Shown piece after piece: positions 1 through 8,850 of a DNA stretch of 64,000 bases. The position numbers were made by a program, and so were the translations under genes. The stretch comes from Streptococcus equinus (GTDB lineage: Bacteria; Bacillota; Bacilli; Lactobacillales; Streptococcaceae), in assembly GCF_900104225.1 (NCBI RefSeq), contig NZ_FNJK01000002.1:62001-126000 (forward strand), read 5' to 3'. Numbering within the stretch: the first letter of the stretch is position 1; every line of letters begins with the position of its first letter. Below the pieces are notes generated by a model. The model had not been told where the DNA came from and made no database searches. It saw only the letters and a list, made by a program, of their open reading frames with translations.

Positions 1-548
1 AAATCACTAAATTGTTGACTCCAATTCTTCCACACACAGCTGAAGAAATCTGGTCATACCTTGAATTTGAACCAGAAGAATTTGTTCAATTGTCTGAATT
101 ACCAGATGCTGAAGTCTTTGAAGGTCAAGACAATATTCTTGAAGAATGGGATGCCTTCATGACACTTCGTAACCAAGCTCAAAAAGCATTGGAAGAAGCT
201 CGTAATGCTAAAGTTATCGGTAAATCATTGGAAGCTCACTTGACAATTTACGCAGGTGAAGAAGTGAAAACTCTTCTAACAGCGCTTGACAGCGATATTG
301 CTCAATTGTTGATTGTATCACAATTAACTATTACTGATGAAGCAGCACCAGCTGATGCAGTTGCCTTTGATGGTGTAGCCTTTACAGTAGCGCATGCTGA
401 AGGACAAGTTTGTGATCGTTGCCGTCGTGTTGATCCAACAGCTAAAGAACGTTCATACGGTGTTACAATTTGTGATCACTGTGCTGAAATCGTTGAAGCA
501 AACTTCCCAGAAGCAGTTGCAGAAGGTTTTGAAGTTAAAGCAAAATAA
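1..548 (+). CDS. ileS: Isoleucyl-tRNA synthetase, C-terminal part (5' end outside window)
   Basis: The open frame enters the window from the left and ends at TAA 546-548, so only about the last 180 residues are present. They match the end of bacterial IleS: the anticodon-binding helical region (LPHTAEEIW near the start) and the C-terminal zinc-binding module with two CxxC pairs (CDRC and CDHC). The zinc module is typical of IleS, which charges tRNA-Ile in the cytoplasm. A strong hairpin terminator follows 25 bases after the stop. The first in-frame TTG at 12 is internal and is not a start. Confidence 0.95.
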   Translation, partial: ITKLLTPILPHTAEEIWSYLEFEPEEFVQLSELPDAEVFEGQDNILEEWDAFMTLRNQAQKALEEARNAKVIGKSLEAHLTIYAGEEVKTLLTALDSDIAQLLIVSQLTITDEAAPADAVAFDGVAFTVAHAEGQVCDRCRRVDPTAKERSYGVTICDHCAEIVEANFPEAVAEGFEVKAK

Positions 549-570
549 TATCATAATTTGCATGATAAAA

Positions 571-597
571 AACGAACTCATATTGAGTTCGTTTTTT
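571..597 (+). terminator. Rho-independent terminator of ileS
   Basis: The arms AACGAACTCA and TGAGTTCGTT enclose a two-base centre and are followed by TTTTTT. It lies just after the ileS stop. Confidence 0.85.
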
Positions 598-611
598 GTA
601 TGTAAAGAAAA

Positions 612-638
612 TAAAAAATCAGGTTACGAAAACCTGAT
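612..638 (-). terminator. Terminator of the DUF1827 gene
   Basis: On the minus strand ATCAGGTT and AACCTGAT form a hairpin followed by a T run. The hairpin begins inside the stop codon of the DUF1827 gene. Confidence 0.75.
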
Positions 639-940
639 TAAAGAGCTGTTGGGAAGGAAATTTCAATTAGATTAGCAGTATGTAGTGTTTTTAATTGATC
701 TAATTGAACGGTTGACTTGTCAATTTTGCGTTTGAGGAAAAATTCTCGAATGACTTCAATTTCACTGTCTTTAATAGCACGATACTTGTTTGAAATCAAC
801 AGCTCGTAGTGACTTGGTGCTTGTGTGAAAACAACATCGGTATTTCCTGCAGAGTAGGTCTCAACGAGTTTAGCGTCCGTGTTACGAAGCTGGTTACGGA
901 CTAGCTCGGAATGACTACTTGTTGTGTTGATTAACCTCAT
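638..940 (-). CDS. DUF1827 family protein
   Basis: This 100-residue protein has no signal peptide or membrane segment and matches the streptococcal/enterococcal DUF1827 family by its opening MRLINTTSSHSELV and overall length. Its function is unknown. The ATG is preceded by a GAGGAAA ribosome site. It is the last gene of a minus-strand group with the Nudix hydrolase and clpE, which may hint at a stress role; that is inference only. Confidence 0.8.
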   Translation of the reverse strand: MRLINTTSSHSELVRNQLRNTDAKLVETYSAGNTDVVFTQAPSHYELLISNKYRAIKDSEIEVIREFFLKRKIDKSTVQLDQLKTLHTANLIEISFPTAL

Positions 941-1011
941 AAATTTCCTCCTATGAACTTTCTACCATTATTATAACACTATTTTAGGTGAAAAACTTAG
1001 AATATGAAATT

Positions 1012-1458
1012 TTAATGATGATTTTTTTTCCAAGCATCAACGCCCCATTTATGGCTGCCTCGTTTTAATTTTACAATAGCATCATCGATTGAAAACCATG
1101 CTAAATTGTTAAAATCTTCAAGTGGGTCACCAAGTTTTTCAAAATGAGTTACTTCATAAATGTAAGCTGGATTATAAAAATAAGTATCACGGTGGCGTGA
1201 GTAGAAGTACTCATCAGCTTGTCCGTAATAATAACCTAGTTCAGCAGAGAAGCCTAGTTCTTCAATTAATTCTCGTTTTAAAGCTGAAAAATGATCCTCA
1301 CCTGCCTCGATTTCTCCACCTGGTAGGAACCAAGAGCCGTTAGGGGCTTGAACTAAAATGATTTGGTCTTTAGTTGCATTTGGAATGATGGCATACACTC
1401 CGTAGCGTGCTTTGTAGTCAACGTTATCAAGTTTTTCACCAAAAGTTGGATTTGACAT
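1012..1458 (-). CDS. Nudix hydrolase (MutT-like)
   Basis: The 148-residue protein carries a complete Nudix box (Gx5Ex7REUxEExGU) in the stretch running from GEIEAGE to REL..EELGF, so it should cleave a nucleoside diphosphate linked to another moiety using Mg2+. The substrate cannot be read from the sequence. The ATG at 1458 has an AGGAGA ribosome site. It lies downstream of clpE on the same strand but is separated from it by a terminator, so it is probably its own unit or a read-through partner. No catalytic residue is missing. Confidence 0.88.
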   Translation of the reverse strand: MSNPTFGEKLDNVDYKARYGVYAIIPNATKDQIILVQAPNGSWFLPGGEIEAGEDHFSALKRELIEELGFSAELGYYYGQADEYFYSRHRDTYFYNPAYIYEVTHFEKLGDPLEDFNNLAWFSIDDAIVKLKRGSHKWGVDAWKKNHH

Positions 1459-1614
1459 AATATTCTCCTGTAAATACGTGTTAGATAGAATGGAGATAAC
1501 TATTTTAATCTCTAAAAATAGATTCGTAAGAGTGGCTATTGCTGTTATTATACTAAAAAAATTGGTCTTTTGCTAGAAAATTGTCGGAATATTTTGATTT
1601 TGATGATTGGATGA

Positions 1615-1650
1615 CTTAAAAAGCCTAGAAGGATATGGCTTCTAGGCTTA
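1615..1650 (-). terminator. Terminator of clpE
   Basis: An 11-bp stem of AAGCCTAGAAG paired with CTTCTAGGCTT is followed on the minus strand by TTTAAG, just after the clpE stop. Confidence 0.75.
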
Positions 1651-1657
1651 ATGATTA

Positions 1658-3949
1658 TTATTCCGCTGAGACAGCTTCTTCTTTTTCAACTTTTTTAGCT
1701 GATTTGATGACAATCTTACCGTTACTTGTCATTACAGCCTTCAAGTCTTTTTCAGTTGGGTGTTCAAGATAGAAGTCTGTGATAGCATCTTCGATATGAT
1801 CTTGGATGGTACGACGCAATGGACGAGCTCCCATTTTAGGATCGTAACCGAGATCGACAAGTTTTTCTTTAACTTTATCTGTTACTTCAAGATGAATGTC
1901 GTTAGTTGCTAAACGATTATTGACATCGTCAAGCATGAGGTTAACGATATGAAGAAGGTTGTCTTTACTCAATGCTTTGAATTCAATAATACCATCAAAA
2001 CGGTTCATGAATTCAGGACTGAAGAAGTCACCAAGTTGTCCAAGGACAGAATTAGTACGTCCTTCGCGTGCAGCACCAAAACCAACTGAAGCTTCTGTTT
2101 TACCAGTACCAGCATTAGATGTCATGATGATAATAGTATCTTTAAAGCTTACGGTACGTCCTTGACCGTCGGTTAAACGCCCATCATCAAGAACTTGTAA
2201 GAACATGTGCATAACATCTGGGTGTGCTTTTTCAACTTCATCAAGAAGGATTAGTGAGTATGGATTACGGCGAACTTTTTCAGTCAATTGACCAGCTTCT
2301 TCGTAACCAACATATCCTGGAGGGGCTCCGACAAGTTTAGCAACGGCATGTTTTTCCATGTATTCAGACATGTCAAAGCGAATCATGCTATCTGCTGAGC
2401 CGAAAAGTTCAATAGCAAGTTGTTTAGACAATTCTGTTTTACCGACACCAGTAGGACCGACAAATAGGAAAGAACCAATTGGACGGTTTGGTGTACCAAG
2501 ACCAACACGGTTACGACGGATAGCTTTAGCAATCTTATCGACAGCTTCATCTTGACCAATAACGTGTTCTTTCAAGTCATCAGCAAGGTGAATTAATTGT
2601 GATTGTTCTTTTTCTTTCAAATCACCAACTGGGATATTTGTTTTTTCTTCAACGATAGCTTCTATGGTTTTTTCAGTAATCACTGGAATGTCATCTTCGT
2701 TGATGGTTTGTTTTTGCATTTCCTTGTATTTAGCGATTTGATCACGGAAATAAGCTGCGCGTTCGTAATCTTCTTCACGAGTGGCTTGAGTTTTTAGATT
2801 TTCAGCTTGAACTAAACGTTTGTCAATTTCTTTTGGATCAACAAAGTTCAATGTTAAGTTCATTTTAGAACCTGCTTCATCTAGCAAGTCAATGGCTTTA
2901 TCTGGAAGGAAGCGGTCTTGAATGTAGCGATTTGACAGATTAGCTGCAGCTTCGATAGCATCGTCGCTGTATTTGACATGGTGGTAATCTTCATATTTCT
3001 TTTGAATACCACGAAGAATAGTGATTGTTTCTTCTACGCTTGGTTCGTCAACTTTAACGGGTTGCATACGACGTTCAAGTGCAGCATCTTTTTCGATGAT
3101 ACGGTATTCATTAAGAGTAGTAGCACCGACTAATTGAAGTTCTCCACGAGCAAGAGCTGGTTTCAAAATGTTACCGGCATCCATGTTGCCATCTCCGGCG
3201 TTACCAGCACCAACGATTTCATGGATTTCATCGATGAAGAGGATAACATCTTTACGTTCACGGATTTCTTCCATGAGTTTTTGCATGCGTTCTTCGAATT
3301 GTCCGCGAATACCAGTGCCTTGAACAAGGCTGACAACGTCAAGACGAATAACTTGTTTATTTTGCAGTTTTTGCGGAACATTTCCGTCAACGATTTTTTG
3401 GGCTAAACCTTCAACAACGGCTGTTTTACCAACACCAGGTTCACCAATAAGAACAGGATTATTTTTTGTACGACGGTTAAGAATTTCGATAACACGTACA
3501 ATCTCAGAGTCGCGTCCGATGACAGGGTCAATATCACCACGACGGGCAATATCAGTGACGTTGATTCCAAATTCTTCTAGTAAACCTTTAGGTTCTTGTT
3601 GTTGAGCTGGACCATTAGGACGGAAATTATTGTTTCCATTTCCTCCTCGTCCATTATTTCCATTTCCTCCACCAGCTTGTGTTGGAGGAGTATTTTGAAA
3701 TCCTTGGCTACCAAATGCTGGGAAGCCGCTGAGATTGTTAAAGAAATCATCAAAAGGATTCGTTGATTGGTTGGTTTGGTTAGAAGAAGATTGAGGATTA
3801 CCTCCTAATCCTCCTAAGATTGCATTATTTGGGTCAGTTTTCATGATTTGATAGCAGTTTTGGCACAAATCAATTTGTCTTTGCTGCCCATTGACATTTG
3901 TATACAGGTGAATGGTAGATTCATTTAAATGACAATTTTGACAGAGCAT
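1658..3949 (-). CDS. clpE: ATP-dependent Clp protease ATPase subunit ClpE
   Basis: ClpE is a HSP100 unfoldase that feeds damaged proteins to ClpP. From the N-terminus this 763-residue protein shows a ClpE-type zinc finger (LCQNC..LCQNC), an Asn/Gly-rich linker, a first AAA+ module (GEPGVGKT Walker A near residue 175), a UVR-like coiled segment ([15 protein letters not shown]) and a second AAA+ module (GPTGVGKT), with a C-terminal D2-small domain. The open frame extends upstream to 3997, but the ATG at 3949 is chosen because GGAGGG sits 9 bases before it and it puts the zinc finger at residue 2. The promoter region carries CIRCE and CtsR-like sites, described separately. Confidence 0.96.
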   Translation of the reverse strand: MLCQNCHLNESTIHLYTNVNGQQRQIDLCQNCYQIMKTDPNNAILGGLGGNPQSSSNQTNQSTNPFDDFFNNLSGFPAFGSQGFQNTPPTQAGGGNGNNGRGGNGNNNFRPNGPAQQQEPKGLLEEFGINVTDIARRGDIDPVIGRDSEIVRVIEILNRRTKNNPVLIGEPGVGKTAVVEGLAQKIVDGNVPQKLQNKQVIRLDVVSLVQGTGIRGQFEERMQKLMEEIRERKDVILFIDEIHEIVGAGNAGDGNMDAGNILKPALARGELQLVGATTLNEYRIIEKDAALERRMQPVKVDEPSVEETITILRGIQKKYEDYHHVKYSDDAIEAAANLSNRYIQDRFLPDKAIDLLDEAGSKMNLTLNFVDPKEIDKRLVQAENLKTQATREEDYERAAYFRDQIAKYKEMQKQTINEDDIPVITEKTIEAIVEEKTNIPVGDLKEKEQSQLIHLADDLKEHVIGQDEAVDKIAKAIRRNRVGLGTPNRPIGSFLFVGPTGVGKTELSKQLAIELFGSADSMIRFDMSEYMEKHAVAKLVGAPPGYVGYEEAGQLTEKVRRNPYSLILLDEVEKAHPDVMHMFLQVLDDGRLTDGQGRTVSFKDTIIIMTSNAGTGKTEASVGFGAAREGRTNSVLGQLGDFFSPEFMNRFDGIIEFKALSKDNLLHIVNLMLDDVNNRLATNDIHLEVTDKVKEKLVDLGYDPKMGARPLRRTIQDHIEDAITDFYLEHPTEKDLKAVMTSNGKIVIKSAKKVEKEEAVSAE

Positions 3950-3991
3950 ATAAAATACCCTCCTTTCGTAATGTCTGACTAAAAGACTAAA

Positions 3992-4008
3992 GGTCAAAGA
4001 TAGTCAGA
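3992..4008 (+). promoter_or_regulatory. CtsR-like heptad repeat upstream of clpE
   Basis: GGTCAAA-GAT-AGTCAGA fits the CtsR direct-repeat consensus RGTCAAA-NAN-RGTCAAA with one mismatch. It lies just downstream of the clpE -10 element, where a repressor would block initiation. CtsR control of clpE is established in related Firmicutes. Confidence 0.75.
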
Positions 4009-4020
4009 TTTCATACTTCC

Positions 4021-4048
4021 ATTATAGCACTAGCTATTAGGAAATCAA
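4021..4048 (-). promoter_or_regulatory. clpE promoter (extended -10)
   Basis: On the minus strand TTGATT, a 16-base spacer and TGC-TATAAT form a good sigma-A promoter with an extended -10. Transcription would start near 4012, inside or beside the CtsR-like site. Confidence 0.75.
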
Positions 4049-4066
4049 GTAAAAAGCATTAAAAAA

Positions 4067-4093
4067 TTAGCACTCATATTAAATGAGTGCTAA
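4067..4093. promoter_or_regulatory. Perfect CIRCE element (HrcA operator) upstream of clpE
   Basis: TTAGCACTC-N9-GAGTGCTAA is an exact match to the CIRCE consensus, the HrcA operator. It lies about 19 bp upstream of the clpE -35 and overlaps the stop codon of the DUF3278 gene. Pairing continues inward to 11 bp and a T run follows on the minus strand, so it can also serve as that gene's terminator. Confidence 0.85.
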
Positions 4094-4623
4094 TCCTTTT
4101 CAGGGTCAATTTGACTAGCAGCCATAGACCCTATAATAGCTCCAAAGATAAAACCAGAAAAAATGAAGATACTTAAGAAGAGAGGATTGAACAAGATTTC
4201 AAGAGGATTTTCACCTTCTTGCCATTTACTAAACATGTTAAAAACAAGCATAAAAATAGCAAAAATTACTCCATTAAGCCATCCTTTTTTCTTAGCTTTT
4301 TGACGCTCTTTCTCAAGCTTATCTCTAGGGACTTCAAGAGGTCCCTGTAAGTCTCTATTGGTCAGCGTTGTCATCATAACCATTGGCATGACAAAAATAA
4401 TGACAAAAGCGTTGCAGTAGAGGTAAATCAGAAGAGGTACGGTTCCTTTATCGCTGAATAAGATTGCTAAGAACGTTGCCAAAAATTCAAAGAGAAGTAA
4501 AGAAATAAATAGTTTATTTCCAATTCGGTTAACCTCTTGTTCACGGTATTCGTCCAATTCTCCGTTAATACCGTAGAAACGCTTAATGATTCGTGGCCAT
4601 AATGGACCTTTACTTTTTTTCAT
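4090..4623 (-). CDS. DUF3278 membrane protein
   Basis: The 177-residue protein matches the DUF3278 family of integral membrane proteins often found with small XRE regulators. Four hydrophobic segments are visible (KLFISLLLFEFLATFLAIL, LIYLYCNAFVIIFVMPMVM, a third after a basic KAKKKGW stretch, and a C-terminal one). ATG 4623 is preferred over the upstream frame extension because AGGAGA lies 8 bases before it and it does not overlap the regulator gene. The XRE gene ends 29 bases upstream, so the two are probably cotranscribed. The molecular function is unknown. Confidence 0.78.
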   Translation of the reverse strand: MKKSKGPLWPRIIKRFYGINGELDEYREQEVNRIGNKLFISLLLFEFLATFLAILFSDKGTVPLLIYLYCNAFVIIFVMPMVMMTTLTNRDLQGPLEVPRDKLEKERQKAKKKGWLNGVIFAIFMLVFNMFSKWQEGENPLEILFNPLFLSIFIFSGFIFGAIIGSMAASQIDPEKD

Positions 4624-4652
4624 TAATAAATCTCCTAATTCCCATTTGATGT

Positions 4653-4850
4653 TTAAAGATGGCGAGTTTCCCAAAAAAGCGAATTTAGATCAGTTCCCAA
4701 TGCTTCAGCAAGTTTGATGCAAAGTTCAAGTGAAGGATTATACTTATTATTTTCAATCAAATTCACGGTTTGTCTTGCGATTCCAATTTGTTTAGCAAGG
4801 GCAAGCTGAGAAAGACCTAAGTTTGTTCGAAATTCTTTAACTCGATTCAT
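4653..4850 (-). CDS. Small XRE-family transcriptional regulator
   Basis: A 65-residue protein that is essentially one Cro/CI helix-turn-helix: the turn is visible in LSQLALAKQIGIARQTVNLIE followed by NNKYNPSLELCIKLAEALG. There is no effector domain. It resembles the YozG/PbsX-type regulators that are paired with a membrane protein gene, here the DUF3278 protein. Targets are unknown; autoregulation of the two-gene unit is likely by analogy. Confidence 0.88.
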   Translation of the reverse strand: MNRVKEFRTNLGLSQLALAKQIGIARQTVNLIENNKYNPSLELCIKLAEALGTDLNSLFWETRHL

Positions 4851-4957
4851 TTTTCCATCCTATTCATTTTTTAATAGCTAGTATAGTAAAATATATGTGA
4901 TATGTCAATTATAAATGACACAATAAGAAATAAAATTTATTTTTATTCAAAATAAGC

Positions 4958-4985
4958 TTGACAAAGTGTATAATTATGCTAGAAT
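4958..4985 (+). promoter_or_regulatory. Promoter of the ornithine carbamoyltransferase gene with an ARG-like box
   Basis: TTGACA, a 16-base spacer and TAGAAT form a strong promoter. TGTATAATTATGCT (4967-4980) between the two elements resembles an ArgR operator half-palindrome, and TTTTTATTCA lies just upstream. The promoter is well supported; the ArgR assignment is tentative. Confidence 0.65.
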
Positions 4986-5023
4986 TAGGTATATTATTCA
5001 AGAAGAAAAGGATGGATTAGCGT

Positions 5024-6004
5024 ATGGTTTTTAATAATTCGTTTTTGAAAGAGATTGATTTTACTAAGGAAGAGCTTGTTAATCTAATTGATTTAGGATT
5101 GAAATTTAAAGATTTAAAAAAGAAAAAAATAACTCATAAATATTTAGAAGGTCTCAATATCGCCCTTATTTTTGAAAAGACAAGTACGAGAACACGTTCT
5201 GCTTTTACAGTTGCTGGACAAGATTTGGGAATGAATGTGACTTATCTTGGTAGCAGTGAAATTCAACTTGGCAAAAAAGAATCAGTTATTGATACAGCAA
5301 AAGTTCTAGGCTCAATGTTTGATGGTATTGAATACCGTGGTTTCAAACAAGAGGATGTGGAAGCTTTGGCAGAATTCTCTGGTGTGCCTGTCTGGAATGG
5401 CTTGACTGATACTTGGCATCCAACTCAAATGATTGCTGACTTTATGACATTAAAAGAAGTCTTTGGAAAACTTGAAGGCCTTACTATTGCTTATGTCGGT
5501 GATGGACGTAACAACATGGCCAACTCTTTGCTAGTGACGTCAGCTATTCTTGGTGTTAATGTTAAAATTATTGCTCCAAACAGTTTGCAACCTGAAAAAG
5601 AAATCATTGAAATTGCCCAACAACACAATAATGGAGCTGAGTTGACCATTACGGATGATCTTGATGCTGTTAAAGGTGTTGATATGTTGTATACAGATGT
5701 TTGGGTGTCAATGGGCGAAAAAGTTGATTTTAAAGAACGTATTGATCTTTTGCTACCTTACCAAATTAATGCTGATTTGGTTGAAAAAACAGGAAATCCC
5801 GATGTCATTGTCATGCATTGCCTACCAGCTTTCCATGATTTGAATACTGAAATTGGTCAAGAAATTTATGAGAAATATGGTTTAGCTGAACTTGAAATTA
5901 CTGATGAGGTCTTCCAAAAATACAGCTCAGTTATCTTCCAAGAAGCAGAAAACCGTATGCATTCTATCAAGGCTATCATGTATAATTCTCTTAATGAGAT
6001 TTAA
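5024..6004 (+). CDS. argF: Ornithine carbamoyltransferase
   Basis: This enzyme makes citrulline from carbamoyl phosphate and ornithine, or runs in reverse in the arginine deiminase pathway. The 326-residue protein has the carbamoyl-phosphate motif STRTR (near residue 52), HPTQ, the ornithine-binding DVWVSMG loop and the HCLPAFH catalytic loop. The SMG loop argues against a putrescine transcarbamylase. It stands alone: no argininosuccinate, arginine deiminase or carbamate kinase gene is adjacent. It could be named argF or arcB; the sequence does not decide which direction it serves. Confidence 0.92.
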   Translation: MVFNNSFLKEIDFTKEELVNLIDLGLKFKDLKKKKITHKYLEGLNIALIFEKTSTRTRSAFTVAGQDLGMNVTYLGSSEIQLGKKESVIDTAKVLGSMFDGIEYRGFKQEDVEALAEFSGVPVWNGLTDTWHPTQMIADFMTLKEVFGKLEGLTIAYVGDGRNNMANSLLVTSAILGVNVKIIAPNSLQPEKEIIEIAQQHNNGAELTITDDLDAVKGVDMLYTDVWVSMGEKVDFKERIDLLLPYQINADLVEKTGNPDVIVMHCLPAFHDLNTEIGQEIYEKYGLAELEITDEVFQKYSSVIFQEAENRMHSIKAIMYNSLNEI

Positions 6005-6121
6005 AGGCGTTCTTTTTTGACGAGAAATTGTTATAAATGTGAGAAAATGCACTCCATTGTTGTTTGTTTAGTAGAAATTATGTTAAAATAGTAAAGACAA
6101 TAAACGAAGAGGAGAATAGTC

Positions 6122-6352
6122 ATGGAATCACATTTGGTGAGAATTATCAACCGTCTTGAATTAATGACGACTGATGGTAGCAATCTTAAACGTAATTTTG
6201 AACGTGATGGTGTCGTTGTGGCAGAAGTGTCTTTCAGCAATGACCCTGAAAATGGTCCAGTTTTCACTTTGCGTGATGTTGAAGCACGTGAGTCTTACTC
6301 ATTTGACAGCATTGATTTGATCGCAATGGAAATTTACGACCTTCTTTACTAA
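6122..6352 (+). CDS. DUF1797 (YkuJ-like) family protein
   Basis: A small soluble 76-residue protein that matches the YkuJ/DUF1797 family of Bacilli by its length and by the segments LVRIINRLELM and DSIDLIAMEIYDLLY. Its function is unknown. GAGGAG precedes the ATG. It seems monocistronic, with its own hairpin terminator downstream. Confidence 0.8.
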   Translation: MESHLVRIINRLELMTTDGSNLKRNFERDGVVVAEVSFSNDPENGPVFTLRDVEARESYSFDSIDLIAMEIYDLLY

Positions 6353-6428
6353 GATAAAGAAAAATTCAGACACAGTATTTGAAGTGTGGTTTCTGTGCTT
6401 TCTTATATTGCTATTTTGAATTGATAAG

Positions 6429-6456
6429 AGTCTAGGTATTCCTAGGCTTTTTATTT
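6429..6456 (+). terminator. Terminator downstream of the DUF1797 gene
   Basis: AGTCTAGG and CCTAGGCT pair around TATT and are followed by a T-rich run. Confidence 0.75.
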
Positions 6457-6550
6457 TTATTTGCTTTTAAGCGAAGTGTCATAGATGTTGTTATATCAAT
6501 CTTTTACGCTAGTTTACAGCTTCTTGAATGGTTGGTATTTTTATTCAACA

Positions 6551-6561
6551 TATGTTATAAT
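6551..6561 (+). promoter_or_regulatory. Extended -10 promoter of the amino-acid ABC operon
   Basis: TGT-TATAAT (TATAAT at 6556-6561) lies 29 bases before the permease ATG. No clear -35 is seen, so recognition would rely on the extended -10. Confidence 0.5.
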
Positions 6562-6590
6562 TAATTGATTATTGCTTATAGGAGACACAA

Positions 6591-7277
6591 ATGGATTTTT
6601 CATTTTTACCAAAGTATTGGGCTTATTTTAACTACGGTGTCCTTGTAACCATCATGATTTCAGCTTGTGTTGTCTTTTTTGGGACAATCATTGGTATCTT
6701 GGTTGCTTTAGTTAAACGTACAAATATTAAAATTTTAAATTGGATTGCAAGTTTTTATGTTTGGGTCTTTCGTGGGACTCCGATGGTCGTTCAAATCATG
6801 ATTGCCTTTGCTTGGATGCATTTTAGCAATGCACCGATTGTTGGCTTTGGTGTTCTAGATCTTGATTTCTCACGTTTGCTTCCAGGTATCATTATTATTT
6901 CACTAAACAGTGGAGCATACATTTCTGAAATTGTTCGTGCAGGTATCGAAGCTGTGCCAAAAGGTCAACTTGAAGCGGCTTATTCACTAGGAATTCGTCC
7001 TGTGAATGCTATGCGCTATGTTATCTTACCACAAGCTCTTAAAAACATCTTACCTGCTCTTGGTAATGAATTTATCACAATTATAAAAGATAGTTCACTT
7101 CTTCAAACAATCGGTGTTATGGAATTGTGGAACGGTGCGCAGTCAGTCGTAACAGCTACTTACCTACCAATCACACCATTGTTGTTTGCTGCTTTCTATT
7201 ACCTCATGGTAACAACAGTAATGTCATTTTTGGTAAAACGACTTGAAAAACGTATGGGAAACGGGGGTAGCAACTAA
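6591..7277 (+). CDS. Polar amino-acid ABC transporter permease
   Basis: The 228-residue protein is a His/Glu/Gln/Arg-type permease with about five membrane helices. The cytoplasmic EAA loop is visible ([22 protein letters not shown]), which docks on the ATPase encoded next, and the RGTPMVVQ motif is typical of the family. There is no fused periplasmic-type binding domain, unlike GlnP of many lactic acid bacteria. Its stop overlaps the ATG of the ATPase gene by one base, so the two are translationally coupled. The substrate cannot be told from the sequence. Confidence 0.92.
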   Translation: MDFSFLPKYWAYFNYGVLVTIMISACVVFFGTIIGILVALVKRTNIKILNWIASFYVWVFRGTPMVVQIMIAFAWMHFSNAPIVGFGVLDLDFSRLLPGIIIISLNSGAYISEIVRAGIEAVPKGQLEAAYSLGIRPVNAMRYVILPQALKNILPALGNEFITIIKDSSLLQTIGVMELWNGAQSVVTATYLPITPLLFAAFYYLMVTTVMSFLVKRLEKRMGNGGSN

Positions 7278-8011
7278 TGTCAGAAACACTTATTTCAATT
7301 AAAGGACTTCATAAATATTTCGGTAAAAATGAAGTATTAAAAGGAATTGATCTTGATATTAAAGCTGGAGAAGTTGTTGTTATCATTGGCCCTTCTGGGT
7401 CAGGAAAATCAACTTTCCTCCGTACAATGAATTTACTTGAAACACCAACGAAAGGTGTAATTACCTTTGAAGGTGTCGATATTACAGATAAGAAAAATGA
7501 TATTTTCAAAATGCGTGAAAAAATGGGAATGGTTTTCCAACAATTTAACCTTTTCCCAAATATGACAGTCCTTGAAAATATTACTTTGTCACCAATTAAG
7601 ACAAAAGGAGTATCTAAGGCTGAAGCAGAAGCTAAAGCTTATGATTTACTTGATAAAGTTGGTCTTCGTGATAAGGCAGATGCTTATCCGACAAGTCTTT
7701 CAGGTGGTCAACAACAGCGTATTGCTATTGCACGCGGTCTTGCAATGGATCCAGATGTTCTGCTTTTTGATGAACCGACATCTGCTCTTGACCCAGAAAT
7801 GGTTGGTGAAGTTCTTGGTGTTATGCAAGATTTAGCAAAATCTGGTATGACAATGGCAATTGTAACTCATGAAATGGGATTTGCGCGTGAAGTTGCTGAT
7901 CGTGTCATCTTTATGGATGGCGGTGTGATTGTTGAGCAAGGTTCACCAGAAGATGTTTTTGAACATACAAAAGAAGCACGTACAAAAGATTTCTTAAGTA
8001 AAGTTTTATAG
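7277..8011 (+). CDS. Polar amino-acid ABC transporter ATP-binding protein
   Basis: A 244-residue GlnQ/ArtP-type ATPase. It has Walker [10 protein letters not shown], the Q-loop, the signature LSGGQQQR, Walker [14 protein letters not shown] and the H-loop THEMGFA. It energises the permease encoded immediately upstream. The unit ends at a strong terminator with no substrate-binding-protein gene, so the lipoprotein must be encoded elsewhere or shared. Confidence 0.94.
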   Translation: MSETLISIKGLHKYFGKNEVLKGIDLDIKAGEVVVIIGPSGSGKSTFLRTMNLLETPTKGVITFEGVDITDKKNDIFKMREKMGMVFQQFNLFPNMTVLENITLSPIKTKGVSKAEAEAKAYDLLDKVGLRDKADAYPTSLSGGQQQRIAIARGLAMDPDVLLFDEPTSALDPEMVGEVLGVMQDLAKSGMTMAIVTHEMGFAREVADRVIFMDGGVIVEQGSPEDVFEHTKEARTKDFLSKVL

Positions 8012-8014
8012 TAA

Positions 8015-8056
8015 AAAAACCTCAACTGAGTTTTTAAACTCGGCTGAGGTTTTTTG
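8015..8056 (+). terminator. Terminator of the amino-acid ABC operon
   Basis: AACCTCA ... TGAGGTT with inner GAGTT/AACTC pairing is followed by TTTTTT. Confidence 0.85.
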
Positions 8057-8214
8057 CTTATAAAAAATATAAATTAAAGGCCCTTAAAAATGAGTGTAAA
8101 ATGAATGAATTGTTAGTGTATTTTATACATTAAGTACACTTAATTATTATAATTTAGTTATTTCTAAGAGTATGTAAGTAGCTGAAAGTGTTGTGAAAAC
8201 GTCTATATTATAAC

Positions 8215-8253
8215 GATTCTAAAAAAATTACTGTTTGTTTAGAATCATTCTAA
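8215..8253. promoter_or_regulatory. Fur/PerR-type 7-1-7 box upstream of feoA
   Basis: TTAGAATCATTCTAA (8239-8253) is a perfect 7-1-7 palindrome fitting the Fur/PerR family pattern TTAnAATnATTnTAA. A further half-site ATTCTAA lies at 8216-8222. The stretch 8057-8373 holds no gene; apart from this box and the promoter at 8313 nothing else is evident. Confidence 0.6.
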
Positions 8254-8312
8254 TTAGTGAATAAATAAAGAAAAAAATTAATTTTTATGGTTTTTTTTCT
8301 TCATGTTTATGA

Positions 8313-8318
8313 TATAAT
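8313..8318 (+). promoter_or_regulatory. -10 element of the feo operon
   Basis: TATAAT at 8313-8318, preceded by a T-rich -35 region of weak match, lies 55 bases before the feoA start. Confidence 0.55.
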
Positions 8319-8373
8319 GAATCGGACGGAAGGTCAAATATTTTATCAAAAAAAATTGGGGAGGTCAAGAAAT

Positions 8374-8850
8374 TTGATTTTGCAGAATGCTAAAGTTGGT
8401 ATTCCTTATACTATTGTCAGTATTGATTTACCTGATGAGAGTGTTAGGCACTTGTCAGATTTGGGGCTAAAAGTTGGTGCCTCACTTAAAGTGATTTCTA
8501 AAACGCCAACTAGTGCGATTGTTATGCTTAAATCAAGCCGTTTGGCTTTTGATCAATCGATTTTAAGTCAAATTGACGTCACAGAAGAAGAAGGTGCTCT
8601 TTTATCTCTTCCTCTTTCAGAACTAAAAGTTGGTGAGTATGCTTACGTTGACGGTATTTATGCAATGAACGAAGCTAAACGTCGTCTTATGGACATGGGC
8701 TTGACTCGTCATACAAAGGTTTACTTACGTAAAGTTGCTCCTTTAGGAGATCCAATTGAAATTAGCTTACGCGGTTACGAATTGACACTTCGTAAGACTG
8801 AAGCGCAAATGATTAGTGTCGTTAAAGTAGATAGTGAGGAGGAAAAATGA
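8374..8850 (+). CDS. feoA: FeoA domain protein (tandem FeoA)
   Basis: FeoA proteins are small SH3-like partners of the ferrous iron transporter FeoB. This 158-residue version contains two FeoA units, the first around IPYTIVSIDLPDE..RHLSDLGLKVGA and the second around VGEYAYVDGIY..AKRRLMDMGLTRHT, twice the usual length of about 75 residues. The start is taken as TTG 8374, with GGGGAGG 9 bases upstream; the frame open from 8287 has no ribosome site and its extra residues do not resemble FeoA. It overlaps feoB by four bases. Confidence 0.88.
   Translation: MILQNAKVGIPYTIVSIDLPDESVRHLSDLGLKVGASLKVISKTPTSAIVMLKSSRLAFDQSILSQIDVTEEEGALLSLPLSELKVGEYAYVDGIYAMNEAKRRLMDMGLTRHTKVYLRKVAPLGDPIEISLRGYELTLRKTEAQMISVVKVDSEEEK

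Noticed and set aside
3134-3406. Plus-strand open frame inside clpE
   Set aside because: It is antisense to a strongly supported gene, has no ribosome site and no recognisable domain.
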